In this document: positions 1 to 7,871 of the stretch, piece after piece
Layout of the letters: each line of letters opens with the position of its first letter
How positions within the stretch are numbered: the first letter of the stretch is position 1
Assembly: GCA_947632255.1 (NCBI GenBank)
Contig: CANROL010000007.1
Span: 1-18,000, forward strand
Direction of reading: 5' to 3'
Source of the DNA: an uncultured Bacilli bacterium
GTDB taxonomy: Bacteria > Bacillota_I > Bacilli_A > RF39 > UBA660
Length of the DNA stretch: 18,000 nucleotides
Translations under genes and position numbers: made by a program
The notes under the pieces: model-generated
Seen by the model: the letters and a program-made list of their open reading frames with translations, nothing else
Databases searched by the model: none
What the model was told of the DNA's origin: nothing

Positions 1-1416
1 GTTGTGGGGGCTGTTCGGACAGGTAAATCTACTTTTATTAAAAGATTTATTGAAAATTTAGTAGTACCTAATATTACGGATGAATATGAAAAAAAGCATT
101 GTTTAGATGAAATACCTCAAAGTGCTCAAGGTAAAACAATTATGACAACAGAACCAAAATTTGTTCCTTCTAATGGAGCAGAAGTACAAGTTGATGAATT
201 TAAAACTAATATTAAATTGGTAGATTGTGTTGGTTTTGTAATACCTGGGGCTAATGGATATGAAGATGAAGATGGAAATCCAAGAATGGTTAAAACTCCA
301 TGGTTTGAAGATTCTATTCCTTTTATTGAAGCAGCCGAAATTGGCACGGAAAAAGTTATAAGAGACCATGCAACTATTGGTATTGTTGTTACAAGTGATG
401 GTTCTTTTGGGGAAATTCCACGAGCTAATTATTTAGAAGCTGAAAATAAAGTTATTAATGAATTAAAAGAAATTGGTAAGCCTTTTATTGTTATTTTAAA
501 TAGTGTTCATCCTACTAATACGGAAACAGTGCGGGTAGCAAGAGAAATGGAAGATACTTATGATGTTCCAGTTATGCCAATTAGTGCTGAGAAAATGAAT
601 GAAGTAGAAATTATGGAAATATTAAAGAAAGCTTTATATGAATTCCCAGTTTTAGATATTAAAGTTAATATTCCAGATTGGATAGATGCCTTACCTAAAA
701 CGCATGCGATTAAAATGCATTATTTAGAAAAAGTAAGAGAAAGTGTTGTAAGTGTTGAAAAAATTAAAGATATTGATTATATTTTAGAACATTTTCAAGA
801 TAGTGAATATATTGCTAAATCTTATATTAGTGAACTTGATGCCGCGACCGGGACTGTTACCATAAATCTAGAAGCTAAAGAAGAATTGTATAATGAAGTA
901 TTAAAAGAAATCATGGGAACATCAGCTTCTTCCAAAGCCGGATTAATTAAAATATTTGCTAATTATAAAGAAACTAAAGAAGAAATGGATGCGATTAAAA
1001 CCGCGCTTAATGTGGCAAGACAAAGTGGCTATGGCATAGTTTATCCAACAATTAAAGATATGAAACTAGAAACACCAGAAATAGTAAAACAAGGTACAAG
1101 ATATGGGGTTAAATTAAAAGCAACAGCTTCATCAGTCCATTTAATGAAAGTTGAAGTGCAATCAACTTTTGAACCAATTATTGGAAGTGAAGCGCAAAGT
1201 AAAGAATTAATTGATTATTTAATGCGGGATTATGAAAAAGATCCTAATTCTATTTGGCAAAGTGAAATATTTGGCCGGAGCTTAGAAGCAATTGTTCAAG
1301 AAGGTATTCAAGCTAAATTATCAATGATGCCAGATGCTACCCGCTACAAACTTAGTCAAACAGTTACTAAAATAGTTAATAAAGGGGCTAATAACTTAAT
1401 AGCAATTGTATTATAA
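1..1416 (+). CDS. spoIVA: Stage IV sporulation protein A (5'-truncated by window edge)
   Basis: SpoIVA is the ATPase that polymerises on the outer forespore membrane and forms the basement layer for spore coat assembly. Reading frame 1 is open from base 1, so the true start lies outside the window; comparison with the Bacillus protein suggests about 20 N-terminal residues are missing, and the GTG at position 4 is not the start. The fragment opens with the Walker A loop (GAVRTGKS). It is followed by a switch-like region around SAQGKTIMTTEP and a Walker B-like strand ending DCVG, within the TRAFAC GTPase-like fold that in SpoIVA hydrolyses ATP. The middle and C-terminal domains are complete, ending in the conserved FGRSLEAIVQEGIQAKLS block and a hydrophobic LIAIVL tail that matches known SpoIVA proteins. 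A terminator overlaps the TAA. Family identity is secure. It implies the lineage makes endospores or recently did; this is inference. Confidence 0.97.
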   Translation, partial: VVGAVRTGKSTFIKRFIENLVVPNITDEYEKKHCLDEIPQSAQGKTIMTTEPKFVPSNGAEVQVDEFKTNIKLVDCVGFVIPGANGYEDEDGNPRMVKTPWFEDSIPFIEAAEIGTEKVIRDHATIGIVVTSDGSFGEIPRANYLEAENKVINELKEIGKPFIVILNSVHPTNTETVRVAREMEDTYDVPVMPISAEKMNEVEIMEILKKALYEFPVLDIKVNIPDWIDALPKTHAIKMHYLEKVRESVVSVEKIKDIDYILEHFQDSEYIAKSYISELDAATGTVTINLEAKEELYNEVLKEIMGTSASSKAGLIKIFANYKETKEEMDAIKTALNVARQSGYGIVYPTIKDMKLETPEIVKQGTRYGVKLKATASSVHLMKVEVQSTFEPIIGSEAQSKELIDYLMRDYEKDPNSIWQSEIFGRSLEAIVQEGIQAKLSMMPDATRYKLSQTVTKIVNKGANNLIAIVL

Positions 1417-1452
1417 AAAAATTAGAGTGAAAAAAGTTCTCTAATTTTTTTT
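1415..1452. terminator. Bidirectional intrinsic terminator between spoIVA and the DUF4143 ATPase
   Basis: ATTAGAG (1421-1427) pairs with CTCTAAT (1439-1445) around an 11-nt loop. The stem is flanked by an A-run (1415-1420) and a T-run (1445-1452), so it can act as an intrinsic terminator for both convergent transcripts. It overlaps the TAA of spoIVA and the stop codon of the opposing gene. Confidence 0.8.
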
Positions 1453-2740
1453 AAGGTTTTAAAGCAGTAAGTGGAACAATATAAAAGCCGGTTTCTGGAT
1501 CTTTTACAACTGCATCCCATAAACCAACAACAATGCAGCAAAATTGTGGAGCTACTGTTACTTCTGTTAAAAATTTATTTAAACTTTTTTTAGCACTGTC
1601 AATCTCATTAGAACCAAGTTTAATTTCAATAGCTCCATATTCACCTCCAGGAAGTTCCACGATAGCATCTATTTCTAACCCATTGCTATTATTTCGATAA
1701 TGATAAAGTTTGCCTCCTAAAGATTCAATATAAATACGCAAATCTCTTTCAACTAAAGATTCAAAAAATAAACCAAATGTTTTGATATCATTAATTAATT
1801 TATCTTTAGTAATATTTAAAGCTGCACAAGCCAAAGATGGATCTGTAAAATGTCTTTTAGAAGATTTACTAACAACATTTTTACTTCTTAAATTAAATGA
1901 AAAAGCTTCTTGATTTTCAATTAAATATAATTTTGTTAAAACATTTAAATAATCTGTAAGAGTATTTCTAGATAATTGATAATCTTCATTAGTTGTATAA
2001 TTTTCAATATCTTTTATTAAAGTATTATTATTCACAATAGTACTTTCATTACGAGCAAGAGATTTAAATAAAGTATACATTTTGTTATAATCGCGAATTA
2101 TACCATCTTTATTTATATCAAATTCTAAAACAGCCTTTAAGTAACTTTGAGGTAAAATATGAATAAATTCTTCTTCAGTATTGATATTTTCTGGCCAGCC
2201 TCCTCGAACAATATAAATTGCTAAATCATTTAAAGTTACTTTGGGATTTTGGCTATTTTTTTGAGTTTGATTAAACATAGCTGTTAAAGAAGCATTTCCT
2301 GATGACTCATGAGATTCATATAAACTCATTGAATACATTTTCATGCGATCAATACGGCCAGCACCAGAATGATGAATTTTTTGCTCATCTTCTTTTTTTC
2401 TTAAAGTGGTTGATTCTGTCAAAATATATTTACCTTTAATATGATCTTTATCACAACGATGTCTAATAGCATCCCATATTTCAGGAACTTCGCCCCATTC
2501 ATCAATAAGTTCAGGATATTCTTCAGTTAATATTAAAGAAACATCCATTTTGGCTTTAGCACGATTATCAAAATTAGAAGCACTATCATCAAGATATACT
2601 GCAGAATTGGCATGATTTTTAGCAGTCCATGTTTTGCCACACCATTTGGGTCCTTCAATAGAAATAGCCCCAAAAAGTTTTAAATATTGAGTAATTTTGT
2701 CATCTATTAGCCTTTTTTGATAGTTTTTTTCAGTTAACAT
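1451..2740 (-). CDS. ATP-binding protein, AAA_14 + DUF4143 family
   Basis: This is a 429-residue member of the AAA_14/DUF4143 ATPase family, which is multicopy in many gut Bacillota and archaea and has no firmly established function. Seen in the sequence: a P-loop GPKWCGKT at residues 30-37, and a Walker B-like strand LIDEW at 78-82 followed by the family's EVPEIWDAIR helix. The family RGGWPE motif is at 179-184, then a helical middle region. The C-terminal part carries EID (356-358) and, fourteen residues on, EIK (372-374), the spacing expected of a PD-(D/E)xK nuclease-like fold. The start is set by an AAGGAGG ribosome binding site (2747-2753) six bases before the ATG. It has its own promoter immersed in direct repeats, and no partner gene adjoins it. 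Link to mobile or toxin-antitoxin-like behaviour is only inference from the patchy distribution of the family. Confidence 0.9.
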   Translation of the reverse strand: MLTEKNYQKRLIDDKITQYLKLFGAISIEGPKWCGKTWTAKNHANSAVYLDDSASNFDNRAKAKMDVSLILTEEYPELIDEWGEVPEIWDAIRHRCDKDHIKGKYILTESTTLRKKEDEQKIHHSGAGRIDRMKMYSMSLYESHESSGNASLTAMFNQTQKNSQNPKVTLNDLAIYIVRGGWPENINTEEEFIHILPQSYLKAVLEFDINKDGIIRDYNKMYTLFKSLARNESTIVNNNTLIKDIENYTTNEDYQLSRNTLTDYLNVLTKLYLIENQEAFSFNLRSKNVVSKSSKRHFTDPSLACAALNITKDKLINDIKTFGLFFESLVERDLRIYIESLGGKLYHYRNNSNGLEIDAIVELPGGEYGAIEIKLGSNEIDSAKKSLNKFLTEVTVAPQFCCIVVGLWDAVVKDPETGFYIVPLTALKP

Positions 2741-2763
2741 ATATTTCCTCCTTATTTAAGAAT

Positions 2764-2792
2764 ATATTAACATATTTTTCTTTATTGTGCAA
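2764..2792 (-). promoter_or_regulatory. Sigma-A promoter of the DUF4143 ATPase gene
   Basis: On the minus strand TTGCAC (2787-2792) is separated by exactly 17 bases from TAATAT (2764-2769), giving a predicted start near 2757 and a leader of about 16 nt with a strong ribosome binding site. The -35 box lies inside the gene-proximal copy of a direct repeat, so a protein that binds the repeats would be expected to compete with RNA polymerase. Confidence 0.7.
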
Positions 2793-2845
2793 CTTTTAGT
2801 ACTTTTACTGTGCAACTTTTAGTGTTTTTGTTGTGCAACTTTTAG
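2786..2845. repeat. Three direct repeats, 14 bp each, 23-bp period (possible operator)
   Basis: TGTGCAACTTTTAG occurs identically at 2786-2799, 2809-2822 and 2832-2845, each start exactly 23 bases after the previous one; the 9-bp intervals are T-rich and only loosely similar. On the coding strand of the downstream ATPase the unit reads CTAAAAGTTGCACA and supplies the -35 element of its promoter. The exact periodicity, just over two helical turns, suggests protein binding on one face of the DNA. I did not see the 14-mer elsewhere in the window. Confidence 0.85.
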
Positions 2846-2861
2846 GATTTTATTAAAAATA

Positions 2862-5800
2862 TTATTTATTACTTAACTCTTCATAATATTCATAACGTTT
2901 TTGGGCATTAATAATTTGATTAGTAAGTAGTTCTTTAGCTAAAGCTTCATCTTTTATTTTTAAAGCATTATAACGTACTTCATTATTTAAAAATTCTTCA
3001 TATTTAGTAAAGTCAGGTTTAATATTATCTAAATATAATTTTTCTTCTTCAGGTTTATAACGCATTAGTAAAGTGTAACCAACTTCACTAGCAAGTTTTT
3101 CTTCCGCGATTGAATGGGACATACCTGTTTTAATACCATGTTCAATACATGGGGAATAAGCAATAATTAAAGCAGGTCCATTATGTTCCATAGCTTCTTT
3201 GATGGCTTTTATAGCTTGCATCATATTAGCACCAAGTGAAATAGAAGCAACATAACAATTAGGATAACTCATAGCAATTCTAAATAAATCTTTTTTAGCG
3301 GTTTTTTTACCTAGATTAGCAAATTCGGCAACTTGACCTAATTTACTTGATTTACTCGCTTGACCACCAGTGTTAGAATATACTTCGGTATCTAAGACTA
3401 AAACTTTAATATTTTCATTTGTAGATAAAACATGATCTAAACCACCAAAGCCTATATCGTAAGCCCAACCATCACCACCAATAGCTAAAACAGTTCTTTT
3501 AGGAAGATAACGTAATAAATTTTTTAATTTTTCGGGAATATCTAAATTAGCTAAAGCTGATGCAATATTCTTAGTTTTAAGATAATCATGAGGATTATCT
3601 AAATATTCTTGATATAAATGTTTAACATCACTGGAGGCATTAGCCATTTCTTCTTGCATAATTTTTTGAATATATTTTTGTTTATTTTGATAAGATAAAT
3701 GCATTCCTAAAGCAAATTCAGCATTATCTTCAAATAAAGAATTAGCCCAAGGGATAGTATATGGTGTTGAAGGAGCAGAACCGCCATAGATACTAGAGCA
3801 ACCAGTAGCATTAGCAATTACTAATTCATCACCATATAGACGTGTAATTAAATTAATATAAGGTGTTTCCCCACAGCCCCCACAGGCACCACTGAATTCA
3901 AATTTAGGTTTGCATAAACTAGCACCGGGAACTGTAAATTTATTAAATATTGGAGGGTTTTCATAAGCATTAAAATATTTTTGAACTTCTTTTTGATTAT
4001 CTAAAGAAGCCTCACCAAAAGTAAGAGCTTTATTACCATTTTTACCAGGACATTCAGTAATACATAAGCCACATTCAGTACAATCAGCTTCACTTACTAA
4101 TATTTGATAATTATATTCTTTATTAGCTAAATAAGGAATACCAGCATCTTCTTTCGTAATAAAGCTTCTTATTACAGCATGAGGACATATAAAACTACAA
4201 CGACCACATTCAATACAATTTTCGGGTATCCATTTAGGAGCTAAAGTATTAACAAATCTTTTTTCATAACGACTAAGACCATTAGGAAAAGTACCATCTT
4301 TAAAACTAGATAATTCTTTTACAGTTAAAGTATCCCCAAGACGACGATTTATTTTACTAAAGACATCTAATTTTTCTTCATTTTCAACAATATTATTTTT
4401 TTCAATATTTATTTTAACTAAATAATCTAAAGCTACTTTTATCGCAGCAATATTACTATTTATAATATTTTCCCCTTTGGTTTTAAATTGCTTTTTAATA
4501 TTTTCACTTAATATATTATAAGCATCTTTAACACCTAATTTTTCTAATATAACAATTTCAATTATTTTACTTATTTTGCCTTTTATACCCTTTTCTTTAG
4601 CAATAGCATCAGCATCAATAGTATATACATTAATATTTCTTTTAGTTAAGATATCTTTATCTTTATTTGTTAAAATATTATTTATATCTAAAGGACTTTT
4701 AGAAGTATTAATAATTAAAGTACCATTTTCTTTTATATTATCTAACATTTTAAATTTTTTAAAATATTCTAATTTAGTTACAACGATTAATTCAGGATTA
4801 GTAACATAAAATGGCGCATTAATAGGTTCTTTACTAAGACGCATATTACTAATGGTTACTCCACCACTTTTTTTAGAATCATAAGAAAAATAACCATTTA
4901 CATAATAATTTTCGGCACCCATTATTTTTAAGATATCTTTAGAAGCACTAACACAACCATCAGAACCAAAGCCATAGATTAAGAATTCTTGAGCATTTAG
5001 GTTTATGGTATAGTCTTCTTTAGGTAAGCTAGTATTAGTTAAATCATCAATTATTCCAATAGTAAAATTATTTTTTAAATTATTAGATAACATGGTATAA
5101 ACACTTTTAATATCCGCCGGAGTAGTATTTTTACTAGCAAGACCAAAACGACCTCCAACTATGTTAAGATTTTCTTTTTTTAAAGCATTTACAACATCTA
5201 AGTATAATGGTTCCCCATTAGAACCTGATTCTTTGGTACGATCTAATACAGCAATATTTTTTACTGTAGATGGTAAAACATCTAATAAATATTTAGAACT
5301 AAAAGGACGATATAAATGAACTGTTATAACCCCTATTTTAGAACCTTTTTTATTTTCAGCATCGACAACTAATTTAATAGTATCAGTAATACTTCCCATA
5401 GCAATAATGATATTTGTTGCATCGGGAGCACCATAATAAGTAAAAGGATGATAATCGGTACCCATAATTTTATTAATTTCCAGCATATAATTATTAACTA
5501 TATCAGGTAAATTATTATATTCAGGATTTCTCGCTTCAGCAGTTTGAAAATAAATATCTTCATTAAAAGCTAGACCACGTTCAAAATCAGAACCAATATT
5601 TAAAGCTCGTTTTTTAAATTGATTAATTTCAGAATAAGGAATTAAAGGTTTTAATTGATCTAAATCTAGACTTTTAATAGAACTTATTTCATGAGAAGTA
5701 CGAAAGCCATCAAAGAAATGTAAGAAAGGTAAACTAGATTTTAGACTAGATAAATGCGCAACCGCGGCTAAATTTTGAGCATCATAAACATTTGAGGATG

Positions 5801-6212
5801 CTAGAATAGCAAAACCAGTTGAACGAGTGGCATATATATCACTGTGATCGCCAAATATAGATAAAGCATTAGTAGCAATACTCCTTGCGGCAACATGGAT
5901 AACACCCGGGAGCATTTCCCCAGCAATTTTATACATATTAGGGATCATTAATAAAAGTCCTTGCGAAGCAGTAAAAGTTGAAGATAAGCTACCACTTATT
6001 AAAGTACCATGAAAAGCCCCAGCAGCCCCCGCTTCACTTTGCATTTCAATTAAATCAACATAATTATCAAATAAATTCTTTTGTTTAGTTTTTAAATTAT
6101 CAATATTAGAAGCCATAGGACTAGAAGGCGTAATTGGATAAATTGTACATATTTCACTGAAAAAATAAGCTATATCACTACAAGCCGTATTACCATCACA
6201 TATTTTTATCAT
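2862..6212 (-). CDS. nifJ: Pyruvate:ferredoxin (flavodoxin) oxidoreductase
   Basis: The single-chain PFOR converts pyruvate and CoA to acetyl-CoA and CO2 and passes electrons to ferredoxin or flavodoxin in the cytoplasm; it is a hallmark of anaerobic metabolism. The 1116-residue chain has all domains in order. The N-terminal pyruvate-binding region contains YPITPSSPM (25-33). A transketolase-C-like domain and a gamma domain follow, then a two-cluster ferredoxin domain (about 660-730) with CIECGRCSFICP and CTECGLCITECP. The C-terminal TPP domain carries GACGGCGETP, ATGCSS, GDGWAYDIGFGG and SNTGGQ, plus the late cysteine in SPCIEHG, so the proximal-cluster cysteines are complete. It is somewhat shorter than the usual 1170-1200, mainly through tighter linkers, including the one between the two ferredoxin motifs. 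The ATG follows GGTGAT (6218-6223) by five bases. It is 72 bases downstream of the surface-protein gene, with no terminator seen between. Confidence 0.97.
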   Translation of the reverse strand: MIKICDGNTACSDIAYFFSEICTIYPITPSSPMASNIDNLKTKQKNLFDNYVDLIEMQSEAGAAGAFHGTLISGSLSSTFTASQGLLLMIPNMYKIAGEMLPGVIHVAARSIATNALSIFGDHSDIYATRSTGFAILASSNVYDAQNLAAVAHLSSLKSSLPFLHFFDGFRTSHEISSIKSLDLDQLKPLIPYSEINQFKKRALNIGSDFERGLAFNEDIYFQTAEARNPEYNNLPDIVNNYMLEINKIMGTDYHPFTYYGAPDATNIIIAMGSITDTIKLVVDAENKKGSKIGVITVHLYRPFSSKYLLDVLPSTVKNIAVLDRTKESGSNGEPLYLDVVNALKKENLNIVGGRFGLASKNTTPADIKSVYTMLSNNLKNNFTIGIIDDLTNTSLPKEDYTINLNAQEFLIYGFGSDGCVSASKDILKIMGAENYYVNGYFSYDSKKSGGVTISNMRLSKEPINAPFYVTNPELIVVTKLEYFKKFKMLDNIKENGTLIINTSKSPLDINNILTNKDKDILTKRNINVYTIDADAIAKEKGIKGKISKIIEIVILEKLGVKDAYNILSENIKKQFKTKGENIINSNIAAIKVALDYLVKINIEKNNIVENEEKLDVFSKINRRLGDTLTVKELSSFKDGTFPNGLSRYEKRFVNTLAPKWIPENCIECGRCSFICPHAVIRSFITKEDAGIPYLANKEYNYQILVSEADCTECGLCITECPGKNGNKALTFGEASLDNQKEVQKYFNAYENPPIFNKFTVPGASLCKPKFEFSGACGGCGETPYINLITRLYGDELVIANATGCSSIYGGSAPSTPYTIPWANSLFEDNAEFALGMHLSYQNKQKYIQKIMQEEMANASSDVKHLYQEYLDNPHDYLKTKNIASALANLDIPEKLKNLLRYLPKRTVLAIGGDGWAYDIGFGGLDHVLSTNENIKVLVLDTEVYSNTGGQASKSSKLGQVAEFANLGKKTAKKDLFRIAMSYPNCYVASISLGANMMQAIKAIKEAMEHNGPALIIAYSPCIEHGIKTGMSHSIAEEKLASEVGYTLLMRYKPEEEKLYLDNIKPDFTKYEEFLNNEVRYNALKIKDEALAKELLTNQIINAQKRYEYYEELSNK

Positions 6213-6284
6213 TTATAATCACCAATATTAGTTTAACAAATTTCTTTTAAAAAGTCATTAATATTTTATATATTTATTTTTAAA

Positions 6285-7652
6285 TTATTCTATTATAAAT
6301 GGATCTGAAACTGTACCAGTGCCTTTTGTTAAAGAACCTGATACTAAATTTATGACAGGACGTAAATTATCGGTACTATCAATCCATTCTTCCCATATTT
6401 CCCCTGCTCGTAAATTATAAACACATGCGTGATTATCCATAAATTTTGCAGGAGTCATAGTCCAATACCAAAAACCATTATATAAATAATAATTGGTTTC
6501 GTTATCTTTTGAGCTAATCCCAGCAAAAATTTGCTCATCTACTGTTGATAGCCCTATTGGATATGTTAAACTTCGCGTACCTTTAGGTGATTCTATTGAG
6601 GTAAATAAATCTTCATTTTGACATTTTAAACTTGGTTTAAAGGTTCTATATGTTCTTTCATTTGCGGAATAAATTGTTACTGTATTTTCTATTCCTGTAC
6701 CACTTATTACTGTTCTATCGGCACAAAATCCGGCATTTTTATCAATTTTTGAATTATTTAATTGAAATTCATCTAATAGGTTTTCTTGAAACCATGTCTC
6801 TAACTGGATTGCGACATTACTTTTTTCACCATTTCCTGGTTTTATATATTTTCCGTGTAATTCACCATCTTTGTATTGATATCCAACATACTTATTATTA
6901 GCATACTCACCATTTATCGCGTATGTAAAAGTAGTATTGCCATCAACAGTAATATTAGTGCTTGGATCTGTTTTAGCAGGAGCTATACCATTGGTTGATG
7001 TTCCAGCATACATCATCCTAATACTACCATCACCATTTATACGAATAATTCGCCACCAGATATCTGCATTGCTTTTATCTTTGCCAAATTTCACATAATT
7101 ATTTTCTACTGAACCACGAAAATAATAGCTTATTCCATCATCATCTTCTGCTTCATATATTCCATTTTCATTTAAATTTGTGCTTGTATCAGTAAAATGA
7201 GCAGTATCGCCATTTGATTTTAATTCAGGATTTAATTTAACTAAAGTATTATAGGCCTTTTTCGATAAACTATCAAAATATAAAATACATTTAGTATTCT
7301 TTTCTAAATCTTTAATTATATGTTCACCATCACTATTGGTATATACTTTATCAATTATTTTTTCATTAGGATTAGTTTTATAGCAATAACTCATTGTTTC
7401 ATTTATAACATAACCAGAACTAGGCATGATATCCGTTTCTTCATAACTAGTGCTATTTTCTATATACATTGCCATAATTTTAAAATCATATGGGGTATAA
7501 TTTATTACTCCATCTACAATTGTTACATGGTCGGTTGATGTAAATTCTGCATGACTTACAAATATAGTTACTACTAGAATTAAACTAGTCACTATTAAAG
7601 TTGATATAAGTATTTTCTTTTTATCAAAAGATTTTAATGTTACAAATTTCAT
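6285..7652 (-). CDS. Secreted or membrane-anchored surface protein of unknown function
   Basis: No named function is recognised. The 455-residue product has a basic N-terminus (KSFDKKK) and a hydrophobic segment at about 14-33, followed by FVSHA-EF, a plausible signal peptidase I site near residue 35, so export is likely; an uncleaved anchor is possible. The exported part is polar and aromatic-rich with five cysteines after the leader (90, 122, 310, 344, 410). It holds a WWRIIRINGDGSIRMMY block (199-215), a YPIGLSTVDEQIFAG block (364-378) and a C-terminal YWTMTP...LRPVINL...GTVSDPFII block (396-454). The last arrangement resembles DUF6273-like extracellular domains, possibly with a C-type-lectin or sulfatase-modifying-like fold; that assignment is from memory of the pattern and is tentative. 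The ATG is preceded by GAGGTGG seven bases upstream, inside a hairpin loop. The long leader with a G10 tract suggests variable expression, as expected of an exposed antigen or adhesin. Confidence 0.85.
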   Translation of the reverse strand: MKFVTLKSFDKKKILISTLIVTSLILVVTIFVSHAEFTSTDHVTIVDGVINYTPYDFKIMAMYIENSTSYEETDIMPSSGYVINETMSYCYKTNPNEKIIDKVYTNSDGEHIIKDLEKNTKCILYFDSLSKKAYNTLVKLNPELKSNGDTAHFTDTSTNLNENGIYEAEDDDGISYYFRGSVENNYVKFGKDKSNADIWWRIIRINGDGSIRMMYAGTSTNGIAPAKTDPSTNITVDGNTTFTYAINGEYANNKYVGYQYKDGELHGKYIKPGNGEKSNVAIQLETWFQENLLDEFQLNNSKIDKNAGFCADRTVISGTGIENTVTIYSANERTYRTFKPSLKCQNEDLFTSIESPKGTRSLTYPIGLSTVDEQIFAGISSKDNETNYYLYNGFWYWTMTPAKFMDNHACVYNLRAGEIWEEWIDSTDNLRPVINLVSGSLTKGTGTVSDPFIIE

Positions 7653-7675
7653 ATATTAACCACCTCGGTTAATAT
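7653..7675 (-). promoter_or_regulatory. Hairpin presenting the ribosome binding site of the surface-protein gene
   Basis: ATATTAACC (7653-7661 on the plus strand) and GGTTAATAT (7667-7675) form a perfect 9-bp inverted repeat with a 5-nt loop. In the mRNA the loop is GAGGU, the core of the ribosome binding site, with the following GG in the stem, and the AUG begins immediately after the stem. Folding would cramp ribosome access and unfolding by an upstream ribosome would relieve it. Confidence 0.7.
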
Positions 7676-7677
7676 AT

Positions 7678-7701
7678 GGGTATTTATTGTATTAAATACC
7701 C
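7678..7701 (-). promoter_or_regulatory. Second leader hairpin, using three bases of the poly-G tract
   Basis: GGGTATTTA (7678-7686) and TAAATACCC (7693-7701) are a perfect 9-bp inverted repeat around a 6-nt loop. In the mRNA the 5' arm is the last three Gs of the G10 run plus UAUUUA. It ends two bases before the ribosome-binding-site hairpin, so the two stem-loops stand back to back. No U-run follows, so it is not an intrinsic terminator. Confidence 0.65.
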
Positions 7702-7727
7702 CCCCCCCAGACGTAAATTTGTTCCAT
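7692..7727 (-). CDS. Upstream ORF (11 codons) containing a poly-G tract
   Basis: A short ORF begins at ATG 7727 behind AGGAG (7736-7740) at 8-nt spacing, a better site than many in this window. With the ten Gs present it encodes MEQIYVWGGGI and stops at TAA (7692-7694). The Gs occupy the Trp and Gly codons. Changing the run by one base changes the ending: eleven Gs give a 14-residue product stopping soon after, while nine or twelve Gs open the frame through both hairpins to a TGA that overlaps the ATG of the surface-protein gene (ATGA). It is either a regulatory leader peptide or a fortuitous ORF; translation is not proven. Confidence 0.5.
   Translation of the reverse strand: MEQIYVWGGGI
7699..7708. 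repeat. Homopolymeric C10/G10 tract in the surface-protein leader
   Basis: Ten consecutive C on the plus strand (G10 in the mRNA) stand out sharply in an AT-rich intergenic region. Such tracts are classic slipped-strand mispairing sites. This one is 47-56 bases upstream of the surface-protein start, downstream of its predicted promoter, and inside the short upstream ORF. Confidence 0.9.
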
Positions 7728-7806
7728 TTCTATCTCTCCTATTCTTTGATTTTTTTCATAGATTTGGGAATTATTTTACCCACTTATCTATCTTTTAACT
7801 ATCTTA

Positions 7807-7835
7807 ATTCTATCATTTATTTTTATTATTATCAA
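7807..7835 (-). promoter_or_regulatory. Sigma-A promoter of the surface-protein transcript
   Basis: TTGATA (7830-7835) and TAGAAT (7807-7812) on the minus strand are 17 bases apart, and the -10 is extended by TGA (TGATAGAAT). The predicted start near 7800 gives a leader of about 148 nt, so the upstream ORF, the G10 tract and both hairpins are all transcribed. It lies just downstream of the previous gene's terminator. Confidence 0.7.
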
Positions 7836-7846
7836 GTACTTATAAC

Positions 7847-7871
7847 AAAAAAATACCACTTAATGTGATAT
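7847..7871 (-). terminator. Intrinsic terminator after the 197-residue unknown gene
   Basis: In the minus-strand RNA AUAUCAC and GUGGUAU pair (one G-U) around AUUAA and are followed by seven Us (7847-7853). The stem starts at the last base of the TAA stop codon. Confidence 0.65.

Noticed and set aside
103..369. Minus-strand ORFs opposite spoIVA
   Set aside because: Shadows of the conserved spoIVA frame, with no start signals.
2786..2845. Possible CRISPR array from three regular repeats
   Set aside because: The repeats are only 14 bp with 9-bp low-complexity intervals, there are three units, and no cas genes adjoin. They coincide with a promoter, so an operator fits better.
4576..4809. Plus-strand ORF, hydrophobic 77 residues
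   Set aside because: Antisense shadow of the pyruvate:ferredoxin oxidoreductase gene; no ribosome binding site or promoter and no family resemblance.
6230..6258. Promoter for pyruvate:ferredoxin oxidoreductase (ATGACT, 17 bases, TGTTAAACT)
   Set aside because: Both boxes are weak and the predicted start would fall on the ribosome binding site; readthrough from the surface-protein gene is as likely.
7678..7701. Hairpin as intrinsic terminator or attenuator in the surface-protein leader
   Set aside because: The stem is followed directly by a second stem rather than a U-run, so termination is unlikely; a translational role fits better.
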